NCBI RefSeq assembly: GCF_007672725.1
Contig: NZ_VDTC01000002.1
Location: 1 to 64,000, forward strand
Source of the DNA: Corynebacterium aurimucosum ATCC 700975
Lineage (GTDB): Bacteria > Actinomycetota > Actinomycetes > Mycobacteriales > Mycobacteriaceae
DNA: 64,000 nt
Direction of reading: 5' to 3'
The notes beneath the pieces were generated by a model. That model saw only the letters and a program-made list of their open reading frames with translations. It made no database searches and was not told the origin of the DNA. Each line of letters starts with the position of its first letter. Position 1 is the stretch's first letter. This document shows, one piece after another, positions 62,144-64,000 of the stretch. Both the position numbers and the translations under genes were made by a program.

Positions 62144-63499
62144 TTAGCGACGCCGCCCCCGGATGATGTCCCGCAGCCTTCCCAGGTACTCGCGCACACG
62201 CTTCTCCGCGCCATGGTCGGTGGGGTGATAATACTCGGCATCCGCCAGCGTCTCCGGCAAATACTGCTGGGACAGTACACCGCGCGGATCATCATGCGGG
62301 TACTGATAGCCCACTGCATTGCCCAAGCGTTTCGCTCCCTCATAATGGCCGTCGCGCAGGTGCGCGGGCACATGCCCGCTCTTGCCGGCGCGAACGTCGG
62401 CCTGGGCCGCGTTGATGGCGTTGATAACGGAATTGGATTTCGGTGCCGTAGCGAGATGGATTGTCGCCTGAGCCAGCGGAATACGCGCCTCGGGTAATCC
62501 GATAAGGGCCGCGGCCTCCGCTGCGGCCACGGCAGTGGGCAGCGCGGTGGGATCAGCCATTCCGATGTCTTCGGAGGCATGCACGATAAGCCGGCGGGCG
62601 ATGAAACGCGGGTCTTCGCCTGCCTCAATCATGCGGGCCAGGTAATGCAGCGCGGCATCCACGTCGGAACCGCGGATGGACTTAATAAACGCGGAGACCA
62701 CGTCATAATGCTGGTCGCCGTCGCGGTCATAGCGCACCACCGCGTGATTGACGTTTTCTTTGAGAACCTCAACGGTGAGTTCACCGCCATCGGGCACTGC
62801 CTCGGCCGCCGCCTCAAGATAGGTCAGTGTGCGCCGAGCATCGCCCCCGGCGAGCAGCACCAGCTGGTCTAGAGCATCGTCCGTTGCGGTGATCCTTCCC
62901 GCCAATCCCCGCTCGCTGGTCAATGCGCGCTCGGCGAGGGTGCGCAGGGAGGCGTCGTCCAGCGGCTCCAAGTGCAGCAACAAGGAACGCGAAAGCAACG
63001 GCGCCACGACGGAAAAGGAAGGGTTTTCGGTAGTGGCGGCCACGAGCAGCACGGTGCGATTTTCGACGGCCGCGAGCAGCGCGTCCTGCTGAGTCTTGGA
63101 GAAGCGGTGCACCTCATCGATGAACAGCACGGTGCGGCGCCCTTGAATCAGCTCACGGCGGGCATGGGAGATCACCTCTCGAACCTGCTTCACGCCGGAG
63201 TCTAGGGCGGAAAGCCCAATGAAGTTATCTCCCAAGGAAGATGCGATGAGTGAGGCCAGCGTCGTCTTTCCGGTTCCCGGCGGTCCGTACAGGATGACGG
63301 AGGCCTCGCCTGAGCCTTCCACCAGCCTACGCAGCGGGGTTCCCGGCTCCAGGAGGTGCTTCTGCCCCACTACTTCATCGAGGTTTTGCGGCCGCATGCG
63401 CGCGGCCAGCGGCGAACCGGGGTGGGTTGCAAACATATCGGGGCCACCCGGCAGGCTTGGCGCTGACTGGTCATCGCCGAAGAGTGACTCCTGCCCCAT
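62144..63499 (-). CDS. rarA: Replication-associated recombination protein RarA (MgsA)
   Basis: AAA+ ATPase that acts at stalled replication forks. 451 residues from the ATG at 63499, which shares one base with the upstream stop (TGATG). Walker A GPPGTGKT at 72-79, Walker [18 protein letters not shown], sensor segment [11 protein letters not shown], and the C-terminal tetramerisation region ([21 protein letters not shown]). The N-terminal ESLFGD...P may bind SSB or the clamp. Confidence 0.95.
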   Translation of the reverse strand: MGQESLFGDDQSAPSLPGGPDMFATHPGSPLAARMRPQNLDEVVGQKHLLEPGTPLRRLVEGSGEASVILYGPPGTGKTTLASLIASSLGDNFIGLSALDSGVKQVREVISHARRELIQGRRTVLFIDEVHRFSKTQQDALLAAVENRTVLLVAATTENPSFSVVAPLLSRSLLLHLEPLDDASLRTLAERALTSERGLAGRITATDDALDQLVLLAGGDARRTLTYLEAAAEAVPDGGELTVEVLKENVNHAVVRYDRDGDQHYDVVSAFIKSIRGSDVDAALHYLARMIEAGEDPRFIARRLIVHASEDIGMADPTALPTAVAAAEAAALIGLPEARIPLAQATIHLATAPKSNSVINAINAAQADVRAGKSGHVPAHLRDGHYEGAKRLGNAVGYQYPHDDPRGVLSQQYLPETLADAEYYHPTDHGAEKRVREYLGRLRDIIRGRRR

Positions 63500-64000
63500 C
63501 AGGGCTCCCGGAGTCGAGAGGCCACGGCTCGCCCAAACTCGGCGACCGCGGAGCACCCGTCATTGCTACATTGCGCGGCAAACCGCGACAGCGCTTCGAA
63601 GGTCTCATAAAGATCGCGCCGAATCAGTATTTCATCCTCGCTGAACGGACCATGGTCGGATCGACGAAGCAGAGAACGGTGCGGGTCACGGTAGATCTCA
63701 GCGTTGCCTTCCGCCAACGCGACGACCCCTTCGATCCCGCCGGCATACATCGTGGTCACGCTCGACAGAGCCCAACCGATGAGGCAGGAGACGAGCAACT
63801 CGTGCAGCGTCTTCTCATCGGCGACCTGCGGCCAGACATCGACAATGCGGCGCTGCCAGGCATGGATGAAAAGCCCCGCCTCGGCATCAGTGATCGGCCG
63901 AGAAAAAAGAAACTGCGGGAAGCCGGCCACCACGCAGGCCACGTCAAAGCCGACGTTGCGGAAACCGGCCCACTCATAGTCCAAGAAGGTCAGCGTTGAG
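63499..64000 (-). CDS. C-terminal part of an APH-type phosphotransferase (cut by window end)
   Basis: Open frame enters from beyond 64000 and ends at 63499. The visible 166 residues begin with [20 protein letters not shown], in which the Asp of LDYEWA takes the metal-binding place of DFG in choline/aminoglycoside kinase folds; the following helical block fits the C-lobe. The first start-like codon inside (TTG at 63984) is not a real start. Likely a small-molecule kinase of unknown substrate. It shares one base with rarA, so they are translationally coupled. Confidence 0.75.
   Translation of the reverse strand, partial: STLTFLDYEWAGFRNVGFDVACVVAGFPQFLFSRPITDAEAGLFIHAWQRRIVDVWPQVADEKTLHELLVSCLIGWALSSVTTMYAGGIEGVVALAEGNAEIYRDPHRSLLRRSDHGPFSEDEILIRRDLYETFEALSRFAAQCSNDGCSAVAEFGRAVASRLREP

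Overview
The window is chromosomal DNA of a Corynebacterium. Four things support this: the complete argCJBDFR-argGH arginine locus in the corynebacterial order; a DUF4185-family secreted protein (the family now includes D-arabinan hydrolases, which suits an arabinogalactan cell wall); the gene order of the infC-rpmI-rplT, uvrA, uvrB, rpsA, polA and aroCKBQ blocks; and many start codons placed 6 to 8 bases behind a TANNNT -10 element, the hallmark of leaderless mRNAs in this genus. I cannot name the species. I see no insertion sequence, prophage, CRISPR array or rRNA gene, and base composition looks even, so this is core genome. No stretch longer than 300 bases lacks a gene; the longest gaps are the infC leader (23784-24037, 254 bases) and the rpsA/methyltransferase gap (42222-42462, 241 bases).

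Layout, left to right. 1-5000: tyrS, a Trm112-like protein, and a three-gene envelope cluster (TM-anchored solute-binding-like protein, lipoprotein with binding domain plus VWA domain, small membrane protein) of unknown function. 5135-7719: an amino-acid permease and ornithine cyclodeaminase pair. 7936-16494: arginine biosynthesis on the minus strand, with a leaderless argC promoter and a second promoter before argG. 16501-17140: a gap with two unexplained hairpins, then a small secreted protein. 17314-25000: the translation block pheST, a SpoU-type rRNA methyltransferase, a TM2 protein, rplT, rpmI and infC (which probably starts at ATC), then a serine-hydrolase-like lipoprotein. 25018-38071: uvrA, a metallo-hydrolase, a DoxX-like protein, the RNA polymerase recycling factor HelD, an App1-type phosphatase, a secreted phytase-like histidine phosphatase, two universal stress proteins, and uvrB. 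38160-46390: DUF4259 and DUF4185 proteins, coaE, rpsA, a methyltransferase, an RDD protein and polA. 46482-50445: a tRNA with anticodon CAA, a small membrane protein, a DUF368 polyprenyl-phosphate carrier candidate, and a polar amino-acid ABC transporter. 50626-57564: nusB, efp, an Xaa-Pro peptidase, aroQ, aroB, aroK, aroC, a prepilin-peptidase-like protein and aroE. 57569-64000: mltG, ruvX, alaS, rarA and the C-terminus of a phosphotransferase-like kinase cut by the window end.

Functional links. The arg genes form the route from glutamate to arginine with their repressor; ocd and its permease next door could run ornithine the other way, to proline. aroB, aroQ, aroE, aroK and aroC supply five of the seven shikimate steps. 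UvrA, UvrB, PolA, RarA and RuvX cover repair and replication stress. The least explained items are the binding-protein/VWA cluster, the orphan hairpins at 16577-16664, the terminator-like hairpins in front of helD and infC, and the short-variable-arm tRNA-Leu(CAA). Coordinates and motifs were read by eye; no database search or folding program was run.
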